NCBI GenBank assembly: GCA_005240025.1
Contig: SBBK01000200.1
Coordinates: 1 to 5,005 of the forward strand
DNA from: an archaeon
Lineage (GTDB): Archaea; Thermoproteota; Nitrososphaeria; Nitrososphaerales; Nitrosopumilaceae
DNA: 5,005 bases
Direction of reading: 5' to 3'
Shown here: in pieces, positions 4,987-5,005 of the stretch
How the letters are laid out: each line of letters begins with the position of its first letter
How positions within the stretch are numbered: the first letter of the stretch is position 1
Translations under genes and position numbers: made by a program
The notes under the pieces: generated by a model
What the model was told of the DNA's origin: nothing
The model's database searches: none
What the model saw: only the letters and a program-made list of their open reading frames with translations

Positions 4987-5005
4987 GTGGCTGGTAGTCA
5001 GGAAC
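4987..5005 (+). CDS. Possible first codons of a divergent plus-strand gene, cut by the right edge
   Basis: GTG at 4987 opens a frame of only six codons before the window ends. It is preceded by a perfect GGTGA (4978-4982) with a four-base spacer, a good archaeal Shine-Dalgarno, and the AT box at 4947-4958 lies at a plausible promoter distance. The same frame is also open upstream of GTG, with a TTG at 4963 that would give LTLVNGEFVAGSQE, but that start is too close to the AT box to be the natural one if this box drives it. Too little is visible to name a product. The call rests on the ribosome site and position alone. Confidence 0.3.

Noticed and set aside
4988..5005. Start of a tRNA gene at the right edge
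   Set aside because: TA after a seven-base stretch suggested U8-A9, but the following bases do not place A14 correctly or form a D-stem, and too little sequence remains.

Overview
The window is a compact piece of an archaeal chromosome. The lineage is most likely Thaumarchaeota (Nitrososphaerota). Archaea are shown by a Nop5-fibrillarin pair, an archaeal Trm1, an archaeal-type RNase HII, GTG and TTG start codons, and AT boxes placed as expected for leaderless or short-leader transcripts. The Thaumarchaeota/Crenarchaeota side is favoured by an Rpc34/Rpc39-like transcription factor (TFE-beta) with a four-cysteine Fe-S motif, a factor absent from most Euryarchaeota. Base composition looks intermediate by eye (not counted). 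The species cannot be named from this window alone.

Layout from left to right: (1) nop5, cut at its 5' end by the window edge, is followed on the same strand by fibrillarin (flpA), whose TTG start lies inside the end of nop5. (2) rnhB (RNase HII) lies on the minus strand, and its 3' end overlaps the 3' end of flpA by 16 bp. (3) A 55-bp divergent spacer with one centrally placed AT box separates rnhB from trm1. (4) trm1 (tRNA guanine-26 dimethyltransferase) lies on the plus strand. (5) Convergent to it is a two-gene minus-strand operon, transcribed as TFE-beta then rlmE/ftsJ. rlmE and trm1 end on the two strands of the same CTAG tetranucleotide. TFE-beta and rlmE overlap through ATGA. (6) The last ~85 bp hold the TFE-beta promoter and possibly the first codons of a divergent plus-strand gene that runs off the right edge.

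Nearly all genes concern RNA. Nop5 and fibrillarin form most of the box C/D RNP that 2'-O-methylates rRNA and tRNA under guide RNA control. RlmE is a stand-alone 2'-O-methyltransferase of 23S rRNA. Trm1 makes m2,2G26 in tRNA. RNase HII removes RNA from RNA-DNA hybrids. TFE-beta acts in transcription initiation.

I see no mobile element, CRISPR array, rRNA or tRNA gene, and no clearly new system. The less ordinary points are the long Lys/Glu-rich N-terminal extension of TFE-beta with a near-perfect 27-bp triplicate, the single AT box that could serve two divergent genes, the two overlapping convergent gene ends, and the coupling of TFE-beta to an rRNA methyltransferase. No stretch over 300 bases lacks a gene.
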